From: Anaerolineaceae bacterium UBA5311
GTDB lineage: Bacteria; Chloroflexota; Anaerolineae; Anaerolineales; Anaerolineaceae
Assembly: GCA_002411175.1 (NCBI GenBank)
Contig: DHRN01000103.1
Location: forward strand, 37,913 to 68,919
Direction: 5' to 3'
DNA: 31,007 nucleotides
Part shown: positions 1 through 8,088 of the stretch, in pieces
Position numbering within the stretch: position 1 is the stretch's first letter
Layout: each line of letters opens with the position of its first letter
Program-made: the position numbers and the translations under genes
Notes under the pieces: model-generated
Seen by the model: the letters and a program-made list of their open reading frames with translations, nothing else
The model's database searches: none
What the model was told of the DNA's origin: nothing

Positions 1-51
1 TCTAAAGAGGGGGTCGTGGTTGCGCCCCAACCTGGAGGGGGTCGTGGTTGC
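1..51. repeat. GC-rich intergenic repeat, two units of 28 bp
   Basis: A 17-bp sequence beginning GAGGGGGTCG occurs at 7-23 and again, identical, at 35-51, a 28-bp period. The first unit is preceded by TCTAAA, which with the missing bases left of the window would complete a CCCCTCT..AGAGGGG palindrome. The same family, in the same orientation, occurs at the right end of the window (30849-31007). The copy is probably cut by the window edge. Confidence 0.75.
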
Positions 52-56
52 ATTTC

Positions 57-84
57 CCGCTCCCAGTTCCCCGCTCCCGGTTCC
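57..84. repeat. Tandem 14-bp repeat
   Basis: Two adjacent 14-mers, CCGCTCCCAGTTCC at 57-70 and CCGCTCCCGGTTCC at 71-84, differ at one base, and a degraded third unit follows (to about 96). This is a pyrimidine-rich simple repeat in the non-coding region before argS. It argues that the open frame extending upstream of the argS start is not protein coding. Confidence 0.7.
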
Positions 85-171
85 CTGTTCCCTGTCATCC
101 TAAGAAACGACGAACGCATAGTGCACTTAGTAAAAATCTTCCCGATTAAACGATTTTCGCCCTGTAACCGG

Positions 172-180
172 TGTTATAAT
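172..180 (+). promoter_or_regulatory. Extended -10 promoter element of argS
   Basis: TGTTATAAT at 172-180 is a perfect TATAAT preceded by the TGn of an extended -10. No good -35 lies 16-18 bp upstream, which fits an extended -10 promoter. Transcription would begin near 187, giving a leader of roughly 18 nt before the argS ATG at 205. Confidence 0.55.
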
Positions 181-204
181 CCAGTCGGTATTACTGAGGA
201 AAGC

Positions 205-1956
205 ATGTTTGATGACATAAAAAGCCAAATCGCTTTAAGAATTGACGCTTATTGCCAACAAAACGATTTGCCAACAGGCAAAGTTGAGTTTCGCAGCATC
301 CCTTTTTCAGGTGAGTGGGGCATGGCGGCTCCGCTCTTCCCCCTGGCAGCAGCTGACCCGAATAAAACCGGTCCTGTTCCCCAGCACGCGCAACACCTTG
401 CGGAAAGACTCAAAGACGCCATCGCTTTGCCTGAAGGCTTCACCCGTTCAGAAGCGATTCGGGGTTATCTGAACCTCTATTTTGATACAGCCCTTTACGC
501 AGCCAGCGTCATAGACCAGATCAACCGGGAAGGTGCTCAATTTGGCAATGCTCCTGCGGCTGGTCAGACGGTAATGGTCGAATATTCCAACCCGAATACG
601 CACAAACCCCTGCATGTCGGGCATCTGCGCAACGTTATTTTGGGTGGTTCGGTTTGTAACATCCTTGAAGCCAGCGGCAACAAGGTTATCCGCGCCAACT
701 ACATCGGAGACATTGGGCTGCACGTAATCAAATGGATGTGTAACTACGAGTTATATCATGCCGGTGAGCAGCCTGGTGAAGACAAGATGCGCTGGATGGC
801 AGACCTTTACTCCGAAGCCGACCGTCGTTTCCACGAGCAGGAAGGCTTTGAGGAACTCGTCAGGGATTATTTCGCCCGCTGGGATGCCGGAGATGAGCAT
901 ATCCACGACCTTTGGCTGGAAACCAGACAGTGGTCTATGGAAGGCTTTGAACAAGTTTATGCCCTTCTGGGTGAGCACTTTGACCGCATCTACTTCGAGA
1001 GCGATGTTGAAGAGTCGGGCAAGCAGTTGGTCGATCAGCTTATAGAAAGCGGATTGGCGAGTGATGGCCGACCCGAAAAGCCGGTTATTGTCGACCTGGA
1101 TGCCATTCTGGGCACAAAAGAAGAATTTCGGGTTGCGGTGATCCTTCGCTCCGACAGCACCTCGCTTTATGCCACCAAAGAATTGCCCCTCGCGATCATG
1201 AAGTTTGAAGAATATGACCTGGATCAATCCATCTACGTGATCGACGTGCGCCAGAGCCTGCACATGAAACAAATGCAAAAGCTGCTCGAGCTGATGGGCT
1301 ACCCATGGGCAAAGCGCATCCATCATCTTGCTTATGAAATTGTCAATCTGCCGGGTAATGTGATCATGTCTTCACGAGATGGCACGGTTGTGCTGCTTGA
1401 TGACCTGGTAAGAGAAGCCACACAGCGTGCTCTCGCCGTTGTGCGTGAGAAGAACCCCGGTATCGACGCGACAACCATGACCGACGTTGCCCTCAAGGTT
1501 GCCCTTGGAGCGATCAAATACCCGATGATCTCGCGTGAAAACACCAAAATTGTCACCTTCGACTGGGAAAACGCCCTGGATTTTAACGGGCAATCTGCCC
1601 CTTACATCCAATATGCCAACGTAAGAGCGAACAGTATTCTCCGCAGGGCAGACAAACCTGGAGCTCATAAAGCCAGCTTTGGCTATCCCCTGGAACCCAG
1701 CGAGGTCAATTTGATCGAACTGCTCTCCAAACTTCCGGACGAGATCTCCAGGTCGGCAAAAGAATTTAAGCCTTCGTCGCTGGCTTCCTATGCCTATGAG
1801 CTGGCGAAGGCGTTCAACGATTTTTATAACCAATGCCAGGTGCTTAAAGCCGAAGGTGAAATGCGAGTTTCGCGCCTGTCGCTGGTGCAGGCTTCAAAGG
1901 TCTGCCTGGAAAAAACACTCAACTTGTTGGGCATCCAAGCTCCGCAAGTGATGTAG
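205..1956 (+). CDS. argS: Arginyl-tRNA synthetase
   Basis: Class I aminoacyl-tRNA synthetase that charges tRNA-Arg in the cytoplasm. The protein is 583 residues, normal for ArgS. The HIGH signature is HVGH at residues 137-140, inside SNPNTHKPLHVGHLRN, which is typical of ArgS. The KMSKS region is MSSRDG starting at residue 388, a degenerate form that is usual in this enzyme. The C-terminal DALR-type anticodon-binding domain contains the YIQYANVRANSI segment. The frame stays open upstream to position 16, but that stretch translates the repeats at 1-84. I chose ATG 205 because GAGGA sits just upstream (196-200), a TATAAT lies at 175-180, and MFDDIKSQI starts like the Arg_tRNA_synt_N domain. The next gene starts 31 nt after the stop, so the two are probably co-transcribed. 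Confidence 0.96.
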   Translation: MFDDIKSQIALRIDAYCQQNDLPTGKVEFRSIPFSGEWGMAAPLFPLAAADPNKTGPVPQHAQHLAERLKDAIALPEGFTRSEAIRGYLNLYFDTALYAASVIDQINREGAQFGNAPAAGQTVMVEYSNPNTHKPLHVGHLRNVILGGSVCNILEASGNKVIRANYIGDIGLHVIKWMCNYELYHAGEQPGEDKMRWMADLYSEADRRFHEQEGFEELVRDYFARWDAGDEHIHDLWLETRQWSMEGFEQVYALLGEHFDRIYFESDVEESGKQLVDQLIESGLASDGRPEKPVIVDLDAILGTKEEFRVAVILRSDSTSLYATKELPLAIMKFEEYDLDQSIYVIDVRQSLHMKQMQKLLELMGYPWAKRIHHLAYEIVNLPGNVIMSSRDGTVVLLDDLVREATQRALAVVREKNPGIDATTMTDVALKVALGAIKYPMISRENTKIVTFDWENALDFNGQSAPYIQYANVRANSILRRADKPGAHKASFGYPLEPSEVNLIELLSKLPDEISRSAKEFKPSSLASYAYELAKAFNDFYNQCQVLKAEGEMRVSRLSLVQASKVCLEKTLNLLGIQAPQVM

Positions 1957-1987
1957 AATAGTAGAACCAAAAGAAAAGGAGTTTTAT

Positions 1988-3313
1988 ATGAGTCGAATAC
2001 GTACAATCATCATGGGAGCCGCCGGTCGTGACTTTCACAACTTCAATACTGTCTATCGTGACAACGAGCAGTATGAAGTCGTAGCTTTCACAGCCACACA
2101 GATCCCAAACATCGAAGGGCGTAAATATCCTTCCGCCCTCGCTGGTCATCTGTATCCAGAAGGAATTGGGATTTACCCTGAAAGCGACCTGGAGGAACTG
2201 ATCAAGAAGTTCGATGTAGATGAGGTTGTTTTCGCGTATAGCGACGTCCCCTATGAATACGTGATGAGCAAATCTGCGTTGGTCAATGCAGCCGGTGCCA
2301 GCTTCCGTTTGCTCGGACCTGAGCAAACCCAGGTCAAATCCACCAAACCGCTGATTGGCGTTGTCGCTACCCGAACGGGTGCCGGTAAGAGCCAGACCAG
2401 CCGACGTGTTGCCAAAGTTTTGCAGGACCTCGGATACAAAGTTGTCGCGATTCGCCATCCAATGCCTTATGGCGACCTTGTCAAGCAAAAAGTTCAGCGC
2501 TTTGCCACCTATGAAGACCTCGATATCCATGAATGCACGATCGAGGAACGTGAAGAATATGAACCTCATATTGATACAGGCGTAATCATTTATTCCGGCG
2601 TTGATTATGAGGCAATTTTGCGCGAAGCTGAAAAAGAAGCTGACGTCATCCTGTGGGACGGCGGGAATAACGACTTCGCCTTCTACAAGACCGATCTGCT
2701 GATCACAGTAATCGACCCGCATCGTGCCGGTCATGAACTGCGCTACTACCCTGCAGAAGTGAACATGCGCATGGCTGACGTTTTCGTGATCAACAAAGTT
2801 GACACCGCCGAACCAGGCGATATCGACATCGTCCGCCAGAGCATTGCCAAGGTCAACCCATCCGCTACCGTGGTTGAAGCCGCTTCTCCGATTTTCGTGG
2901 AAAATCCGGATGAGATCAAGGGCAAACGCGTTTTGGCAATTGACGAAGGTCCGACCGTCACTCACGGCGATTTGCCTTACGACTTTGGTTATTTCGCTGC
3001 CAAACGTCATGGTGCCGCTGAAATCGTTGATCCGAGACCCTTTGCAGTGGGCGATTTGAAGAAAACCTTCGAAAAGTTCCCGCATCTCGGTCACTGTTTG
3101 CCCAGCATGGGTTATGGCGAAAAACAGATTCGTGATCTCGAAGCCACCATTGCGGCATCAGATGTTGACCTGGTTGTTATCGGAACCCCGATCGACATGA
3201 CTCGTGTGATGACCATCGATAAACCCTCGGTTCGCGTTACCTACGCCCTGCAGGAAATCGGCGCACCGACATTGATGGACGTGATCGAAAAGAAACTCGG
3301 TCGAAAAGCGTAA
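1988..3313 (+). CDS. Cyclic 2,3-diphosphoglycerate synthetase-like GTPase (COG2403 type)
   Basis: A 441-residue P-loop NTPase resembling proteins annotated as cyclic 2,3-diphosphoglycerate synthetase or 'predicted GTPase'. An N-terminal Rossmann-like part starts IIMGAAGRDFHNFNTVYRD (residues 7-25), a stretch I associate with this family. The Walker A motif is GAGKS at 131-135. A WDGGNND stretch follows in the Walker B position, then NKVD at 269-272, a G4-like guanine-specificity motif. In methanogens the named enzyme cyclises 2,3-bisphosphoglycerate with ATP. Whether this bacterial member does so is unknown. NKVD suggests GTP use instead. ATG 1988 has a strong AAAGGAG 7 nt upstream. The gene follows argS by 31 nt and ends at a terminator. 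No glycolytic neighbour supports the cDPG role. Confidence 0.75.
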   Translation: MSRIRTIIMGAAGRDFHNFNTVYRDNEQYEVVAFTATQIPNIEGRKYPSALAGHLYPEGIGIYPESDLEELIKKFDVDEVVFAYSDVPYEYVMSKSALVNAAGASFRLLGPEQTQVKSTKPLIGVVATRTGAGKSQTSRRVAKVLQDLGYKVVAIRHPMPYGDLVKQKVQRFATYEDLDIHECTIEEREEYEPHIDTGVIIYSGVDYEAILREAEKEADVILWDGGNNDFAFYKTDLLITVIDPHRAGHELRYYPAEVNMRMADVFVINKVDTAEPGDIDIVRQSIAKVNPSATVVEAASPIFVENPDEIKGKRVLAIDEGPTVTHGDLPYDFGYFAAKRHGAAEIVDPRPFAVGDLKKTFEKFPHLGHCLPSMGYGEKQIRDLEATIAASDVDLVVIGTPIDMTRVMTIDKPSVRVTYALQEIGAPTLMDVIEKKLGRKA

Positions 3314-3338
3314 AACATGATTTACAGGAATAAAGACG

Positions 3339-3368
3339 AAGAGGTTGGCAGCTGCCAGCCTCTTTTTT
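3339..3368 (+). terminator. Rho-independent terminator after the GTPase gene
   Basis: An 11-bp stem (AAGAGGTTGGC at 3339-3349, GCCAGCCTCTT at 3354-3364, one G-T pair) closes an AGCT loop. The T run is at 3363-3368. It lies 26 nt after the stop codon and should end the argS-GTPase transcript. Confidence 0.85.
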
Positions 3369-3444
3369 ATCCGGACTCTCGTTGCCATTTTCGCTTTGGC
3401 GGGGAAATCAGGAGGGGGCTCGATCGCTGCCTGGCTAATGCTCG

Positions 3445-3474
3445 TTGTGAAACCTAACCGCATTGTGTTAAACT
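3445..3474 (+). promoter_or_regulatory. Candidate obgE promoter
   Basis: TTGTGA at 3445-3450 could be a -35. It is followed after 18 bp by TGT-TAAACT, with the TAAACT hexamer at 3469-3474, a weak extended -10. The match is modest. A promoter is expected here because a terminator precedes obgE. Confidence 0.35.
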
Positions 3475-3501
3475 TCTTCCACTAACAGAAAGAGAAAGCC
3501 T

Positions 3502-4761
3502 ATGTTTATTGATTCAGTTCTTATCTACGTCAGCTCGGGTAAAGGCGGCGATGGCATGGTGCATATGCACCGTGAAAAATACCGACCCCGCGGCGGACCC
3601 GACGGCGGTGACGGTGGACGGGGTGGAGATGTGATTCTCAAGGTCAACCCGACCCTCAACACCCTCAACCGATTCCACTATAACCAAAAATTCCTTGCCA
3701 AACCCGGGAAAAATGGCGGTCCTTCCAACCGAACCGGTCGATCAGCTCCTGACCTCGTGCTCGAAGTCCCGCCCGGTACAATCGTCTATAATGACGAAAC
3801 CACAGACCTGGTGGGCGATCTGACCGATGGAGACCAAACCCTCGTGGTCGCTAAAGGAGGGCGCGGCGGCAGAGGCAACCAGCATTTTGCCACCAGCCGC
3901 AACCAGATGCCTTTGACTGCCGAACGTGGTGAGCCCGGAGAAGAATTCGTGCTCAGGCTCGAACTTAAACTGATCGCAGACGTGGGGTTGGTCGGCTTGC
4001 CTAATGCCGGCAAATCGTCGATTTTGGCTGCCACAACCAGAGCTACACCGAAGATAGCCGAATACCCCTTTACCACGCTCGAACCAAACCTGGGGGTAGT
4101 GCAGTTGGATCTTGATAACAGCATGGTTATGGCGGATATTCCAGGTTTGATCGAGGGCGCGTCTGAGGGGATTGGGCTCGGGTTCGACTTTCTGCGTCAT
4201 GTGCAGCGCACACGCATCCTGATTCACGTTCTGGATGGCATGAACGAAGACCCTTACGCAGACTTTGAAACAATCAACAGCGAATTGGATATGTTTGACG
4301 AACGGCTGGGTAATCTACCCCAAATCGTGGTGCTGAACAAAATGGACCTGCCAATGGTGGCGGAGAAATTCCCCCGGCTCAATCAGCGCTTTGCCGAAGA
4401 GGGGATTGAGCTACTGCCTGTCTCGGCTGTCTCACATATGAACCTCAAGGAATTAATGTGGAGAGCCTGGCAGCGGCTGCAGGAACTGCCGATTGAACCG
4501 GTGGAAACCGCCTTGCCGGTGTATCGTGCCGATGTCGACCCAAACGCCTTTGAGATTGAACAGACTGAGGAAGGTTGGTTTGTCAGCGGCAAACGCATCG
4601 AACGGGCTGCCGCAATGACTTTTTTCGATCAACCCGGCTCTGTGCGTCGCTTTCAACGTTTTATGGCTGGAATTGGTGTTGATAAAGCCCTGCGAAAAGC
4701 GGGTATTCAGGAAGGTGAGAGCGTTTTCATCGGAGACTGGGAACTCACCTGGCAGGATTAA
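3502..4761 (+). CDS. obgE: Obg family GTPase
   Basis: Ribosome-associated GTPase needed for 50S maturation and stress response. The 419-residue protein has the full three-domain plan. The Obg fold is at about residues 1-157, with glycine-rich runs such as GGPDGGDGGRGGD. The G domain has G1 GLPNAGKSS at 165-173, G2 FTTLEPN, G3 DIPG at 212-215 and G4 NKMD at 279-282. A C-terminal OCT domain starts near residue 345 (VDPNAFEIEQ...GWFVSGKRIER). In many bacteria obgE follows rplU-rpmA, but here it stands alone between a terminator and a convergent operon. ATG 3502 is preceded by the purine-rich AGAAAGAGAAAG, a mediocre ribosome site. Confidence 0.97.
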   Translation: MFIDSVLIYVSSGKGGDGMVHMHREKYRPRGGPDGGDGGRGGDVILKVNPTLNTLNRFHYNQKFLAKPGKNGGPSNRTGRSAPDLVLEVPPGTIVYNDETTDLVGDLTDGDQTLVVAKGGRGGRGNQHFATSRNQMPLTAERGEPGEEFVLRLELKLIADVGLVGLPNAGKSSILAATTRATPKIAEYPFTTLEPNLGVVQLDLDNSMVMADIPGLIEGASEGIGLGFDFLRHVQRTRILIHVLDGMNEDPYADFETINSELDMFDERLGNLPQIVVLNKMDLPMVAEKFPRLNQRFAEEGIELLPVSAVSHMNLKELMWRAWQRLQELPIEPVETALPVYRADVDPNAFEIEQTEEGWFVSGKRIERAAAMTFFDQPGSVRRFQRFMAGIGVDKALRKAGIQEGESVFIGDWELTWQD

Positions 4762-4765
4762 AATA

Positions 4766-4804
4766 GTTCGCTGACCAGGTGAAGGGGGCACCTGCCCAGC
4801 GAAC
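4766..4804 (-). terminator. Hairpin between convergent obgE and nrd operons
   Basis: A 16-bp stem with two mismatches pairs GTTCGCTGACCAGGTG (4766-4781) with CACCTGCCCAGCGAAC (4789-4804) around a 7-nt loop. Read on the minus strand it is followed by TATTTT, a short U-rich tail, so it most likely terminates the nrd operon. It may also stop obgE transcripts, though no T run follows on the plus strand. Confidence 0.55.
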
Positions 4805-4843
4805 ACCGATAGTATACAGCTATCTACTTTATTCGTCAAACCT

Positions 4844-5527
4844 TTATGAGGTTTTTATTTTTTTGTGCACAGGAACCATAAGTTCCAGGTTTTTTCTCGT
4901 TGAAAGGCAGTATTCAATCGCTGAAGCGATTTGTTTAAGGTGATCTGGATTGTTGACAAAGTCGAAAGAAGCGCTGCCAACGGTCAACAACGGGCTGTCG
5001 GAATAATGAGGAAGCCACTGCTGGTAATAGGACTCTAAAAGTTGTAAATATCCAGGGTCGATGCTTTCTTCAATTGAGCGAGCGCGTTTTTGGATGCGGT
5101 CAACCAATGTCGCAACCGGTGCCTGCAGGTAGATCAGCAGGCTGGGCTTTTGCAGCTTATCCAGAACCAGATGATATAGCTTTAGGTATGCATCAAAATC
5201 CCTATCGGAAAGGTTCCCCATTTCATGGAGCGCTCGCACGAAGATCTGGGCGTCTTCGTAAATGCTGCGGTCCATCAGGGAGGATTTGCCCGAGCCGAGC
5301 AGCGATTCGATTTCAAGAGCACGGTTTCCCAGGAAATACATCTGCAAATGGAAAGCCCAGGCTTTCATATCGGCATAAAAATCCGGCAGATAGGGATTAT
5401 TGTCGACGGATTCATAAAAACCCTGCCATCCGAAGCGCTTGCTCAGCAAACGGGTCAGCGAGGTTTTACCGCTGCCAATATTTCCAGCCATAACAATCCA
5501 AACAGGATCCGCTATGATTTCTTCCAT
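4844..5527 (-). CDS. Deoxynucleoside kinase (dAdo/dGuo kinase family)
   Basis: Salvage kinase that phosphorylates deoxynucleosides to dNMPs with ATP. Residues use the start chosen here (227 aa). The P-loop is GNIGSGKTS at 15-23, the substrate-binding Glu is E39 in YES, the DRSIYED motif is at 86-92, and an Arg-rich lid RIQKRAR is at 144-150. All are typical of the dNK/Dgk/Dck family. The frame is open to an ATG at 5578, but those 17 residues (low complexity, Ala/Val/Thr) only re-read the end of nrdJ and have no ribosome site. ATG 5525-5527 begins one base after the nrdJ stop, which suggests translational coupling. Substrate preference (dA/dG versus dC/dT) cannot be told from sequence. Third gene of the nrdR-nrdJ operon. 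Confidence 0.9.
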   Translation of the reverse strand: MEEIIADPVWIVMAGNIGSGKTSLTRLLSKRFGWQGFYESVDNNPYLPDFYADMKAWAFHLQMYFLGNRALEIESLLGSGKSSLMDRSIYEDAQIFVRALHEMGNLSDRDFDAYLKLYHLVLDKLQKPSLLIYLQAPVATLVDRIQKRARSIEESIDPGYLQLLESYYQQWLPHYSDSPLLTVGSASFDFVNNPDHLKQIASAIEYCLSTRKNLELMVPVHKKIKTS

Positions 5528-5528
5528 C

Positions 5529-8075
5529 TCAACACTCGCTGTAACCGCAGGTGTAACACTTGCTGCAGCCTTCTTCATTGATCAGAGTGGCTTCGCCGCA
5601 TTCCGGGCAGAGTTCGCCGAGGGGGTGGAAGACGGGTTCAGAACTCAGCGGAAGTGGTGTGAACACTTCTGTCTGAACGGCTGTTTCAGGTTCTTCTTCC
5701 TCTTTGTAAAGGTATTCGTCCAACGCCTTCGAGATGCCATCTGGCAGCGAGCGTACCCGGTTGATCCCAAACCCAAACGAACGTCCCCCGCCGATTCCGG
5801 CGAGTTGATCGAGGATCACGCGCAGGCGTTCACGCGGTTCGATTGGCGAGGCGATGCGCAGGTTGTAAGAAATTAGCCGACCAATCGCTTCTGAGTGCGC
5901 GGCTGTCTCTGAACCTGCTTTGGCAGTATTGATAAAGACTTCAAAAGGCTGCTCTTCTCCATTTTCGTTGATAGTCACAAATGCCTTGCCCAGAGGAGTC
6001 TCGATCGAATAGGTGTACCCCTTCAAAGCCCGTGGTCGCGGTTTTTTAGTTTCCTTCCAAAGGAGAAGCTGCTCCTGGATATCCTGTGTTTTCGCGCTGC
6101 CGTCCTTTTTCTCCTGGGTTGCCTTGGTTTCCAAAACCACTAATTCTCTTGATCCGGTGATATAAACTGTGATTCCTTTACAGCCGAGTTTCCAGGCTTG
6201 CATAAAGACATCAGCGACCTCTTTTTCGGTTGTTCCTTCGGGGAAGTTGATTGTCTTGCTCAGGCTGTTATCAACAAAGCGTTGTAATGCTGCCTGGATA
6301 TGGATATGTTCGTCCGCGCTTATGTCTGAAGAAACCACGAAAACATTTCGGATATGTTGCGGCAATTGCTCAATATGCTGACAACTGCCTTGTTCGAGCA
6401 CCTGGTTGATGATGTCCTGTTTGACACTTTCCTGGAGGTCAACTGCATCCAGGGCAGCCTTGAAAAATGGACTGACATAATTGAGGACCAGATCACTACC
6501 CTTATCGTTGACATGGCGGACATAAGCGAGCGCGAAGACGGGTTCACAACCGTAGCCTTCAACACCAACAACAGTCCCGATCGTTCCTGTGGGGGCAATT
6601 GTCGTCTGGGCAGCATTGCGGATGCCGTGCGCCTTGATCCCATCAGTGATCAGATCCCAGTCGATGAATGGGCGCTGCCAGTTTCGGGTGTAAGGCGTCA
6701 ATGGGGTGGGAACTTCCCAGACGAGGTTATCAGGATCATAGATACTGCCCTTGATGGCTGGAAAGGCGCCGAATTTCTCAGCCAGCTCAATGCTTGTTTC
6801 CATTGCAAAATAGCGAACGTATTCCATCACCTGACCACAAAATTCGAGCGACTCTTCGGAGCCATATCGCACGCCGCAGTGATACATCAGGTCTGCCAGA
6901 CCCATGATGCCCAAACCAATCCGGCGGGCATTCATGGCAGCTTCGCGAAGTTCAGGGACGGCAGGAACATAGGCGTTTTTGTCAACCACATGGTCGAGGA
7001 AGAGCGTGGCAGTCTTGGTGGTCTGACGCAGTTTCTCCCAGTCCACCGTGCCATTTTCTCCGAGATGCTGGGCGAGATTAATCGAACCGAGGCAGCAATT
7101 CTCATAAGGTCCGAGCCACTGTTCCCCGCAGGGGTTGGTTGATTCAAGTTCGTAAAGGTGCGGTACGGGGTTATGTCGGTTGGCGACATCAATAAAAAGT
7201 GCGCCGGGCTCACCGTTATGATGGGCTTGTTTGACAAATTTATTAAATAAGGTTCGGGCTTTAACCGTTTTATGGGTTTTAATCGGCAGCCCTGCTTTCT
7301 CTGCCTGGGTGATCGTGCCTCTGAATTTTTTGTACTCCGGCACGTGAACATCCGGGAAGCGCAGATCCCAGTCAGCATCTTCTTCGACCGCTTTCATGAA
7401 GGCATCCGTGATAGCCAGGGAGATGTTAAAATTGGTGATCGCTGTCTCGCTGGTCTTGCAGACGATGAAATCCTCCACATCCGGATGATCCACACGCAAA
7501 ACGCCCATATTTGCCCCCCGGCGCGTACCGCCCTGGGCGATTTCCCCGAACGCATTGTCGTAGACCTTGAGAAACCCTACCGGACCGGTTGCCTGACCGG
7601 CAGAGGCGGTAACAGTCGAGCCAGCCGGACGCAGACGCGAAAAGTTAAAGCCGTTGCCTCCCCCGGTTTGCTGGATGAGTGCCGCATTGCGGAGCGTGCT
7701 GAAGATGCCATCAGTCGCCCGACCCATGTCGTCCGAAATCGGCAGCACAAAACAAGCTGCCAACTGTCCCAGGGGTGTCCCGGCACCGGTGAATGTCGGA
7801 GAATTGGGAAAGTAAGCTTTGCTGACCATGACGTTGTAGAAACTGCGTGCCAGTTTGTCGTGTTCTTCCGCTCGTTCAGGAGTGTCGGAGACATGCCAGG
7901 CAACGCGCCAGAACATCTCATCCACCGTTTCAGCCGGGCTGCCGTCCGGAGCATGTCGCTGGTAACGGCGGGCAAGGATCTGCCTGGAGTTGTCGGCAAG
8001 GTCAACCGATGGGAGGTCTTCCGGAATTGGGGGTGTTGGGTACAAGCCCACTGATTTTTGGGTCTGATTATTCAT
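5529..8075 (-). CDS. nrdJ: Adenosylcobalamin-dependent ribonucleoside-diphosphate reductase (class II)
   Basis: Makes deoxyribonucleotides using coenzyme B12 as radical source, independent of oxygen. The protein is 848 residues from ATG 8075, which has AGAGG 6 nt upstream. The open frame reaches 8279, but that stretch overlaps nrdR. By alignment to known class II enzymes, the redox pair would be C108 (GQLAACFVLP) and C327, and the radical Cys C316 in NPCGE (314-318). The phosphate-binding loop is TIAPTGTIG (492-500). A TSCPD domain spans about 685-795. A six-Cys tail (C823, C826, C837, C840, C843, C848) fits a zinc ribbon or redox shuttle. The residue after C327 is also Cys (ENCCLGSIN), where I expect Asn. 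nrdR ends 13 nt upstream. No intein or insertion is visible. Confidence 0.96.
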   Translation of the reverse strand: MNNQTQKSVGLYPTPPIPEDLPSVDLADNSRQILARRYQRHAPDGSPAETVDEMFWRVAWHVSDTPERAEEHDKLARSFYNVMVSKAYFPNSPTFTGAGTPLGQLAACFVLPISDDMGRATDGIFSTLRNAALIQQTGGGNGFNFSRLRPAGSTVTASAGQATGPVGFLKVYDNAFGEIAQGGTRRGANMGVLRVDHPDVEDFIVCKTSETAITNFNISLAITDAFMKAVEEDADWDLRFPDVHVPEYKKFRGTITQAEKAGLPIKTHKTVKARTLFNKFVKQAHHNGEPGALFIDVANRHNPVPHLYELESTNPCGEQWLGPYENCCLGSINLAQHLGENGTVDWEKLRQTTKTATLFLDHVVDKNAYVPAVPELREAAMNARRIGLGIMGLADLMYHCGVRYGSEESLEFCGQVMEYVRYFAMETSIELAEKFGAFPAIKGSIYDPDNLVWEVPTPLTPYTRNWQRPFIDWDLITDGIKAHGIRNAAQTTIAPTGTIGTVVGVEGYGCEPVFALAYVRHVNDKGSDLVLNYVSPFFKAALDAVDLQESVKQDIINQVLEQGSCQHIEQLPQHIRNVFVVSSDISADEHIHIQAALQRFVDNSLSKTINFPEGTTEKEVADVFMQAWKLGCKGITVYITGSRELVVLETKATQEKKDGSAKTQDIQEQLLLWKETKKPRPRALKGYTYSIETPLGKAFVTINENGEEQPFEVFINTAKAGSETAAHSEAIGRLISYNLRIASPIEPRERLRVILDQLAGIGGGRSFGFGINRVRSLPDGISKALDEYLYKEEEEPETAVQTEVFTPLPLSSEPVFHPLGELCPECGEATLINEEGCSKCYTCGYSEC

Positions 8076-8088
8076 ATAAAACCTCTGA

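Noticed and set aside
16..204. N-terminal extension of argS to position 16
   Set aside because: The 63 codons translate the tandem repeats at 1-84 and the promoter. ArgS family proteins begin at the MFDDIKSQI region, and a ribosome site precedes ATG 205.
1366..1383. Defective KMSKS loop in ArgS
   Set aside because: MSSRDG looks degenerate, but ArgS enzymes commonly lack the canonical KMSKS lysine, so this is not evidence of inactivity.
1919..3094. Long minus-strand open frame (391 codons) opposite the GTPase gene
   Set aside because: It is antisense to a gene with clear P-loop and family motifs, resembles no protein family, and ends inside argS. It is a codon-bias shadow. The same applies to the antisense frames over nrdJ (6354-7142, 7272-8054), ftsZ (9381-10340) and murD (18894-19601).
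4766..4804. Small RNA or attachment site in the obgE-dNK gap
   Set aside because: The hairpin sits exactly between convergent stop codons and has a U-rich tail on the minus strand. A terminator is the simpler reading.
5528..5578. Longer start for the deoxynucleoside kinase at 5578
   Set aside because: The extra residues re-read the nrdJ zinc-ribbon codons in another frame and no ribosome site is present. ATG 5527 right after the nrdJ stop is better.
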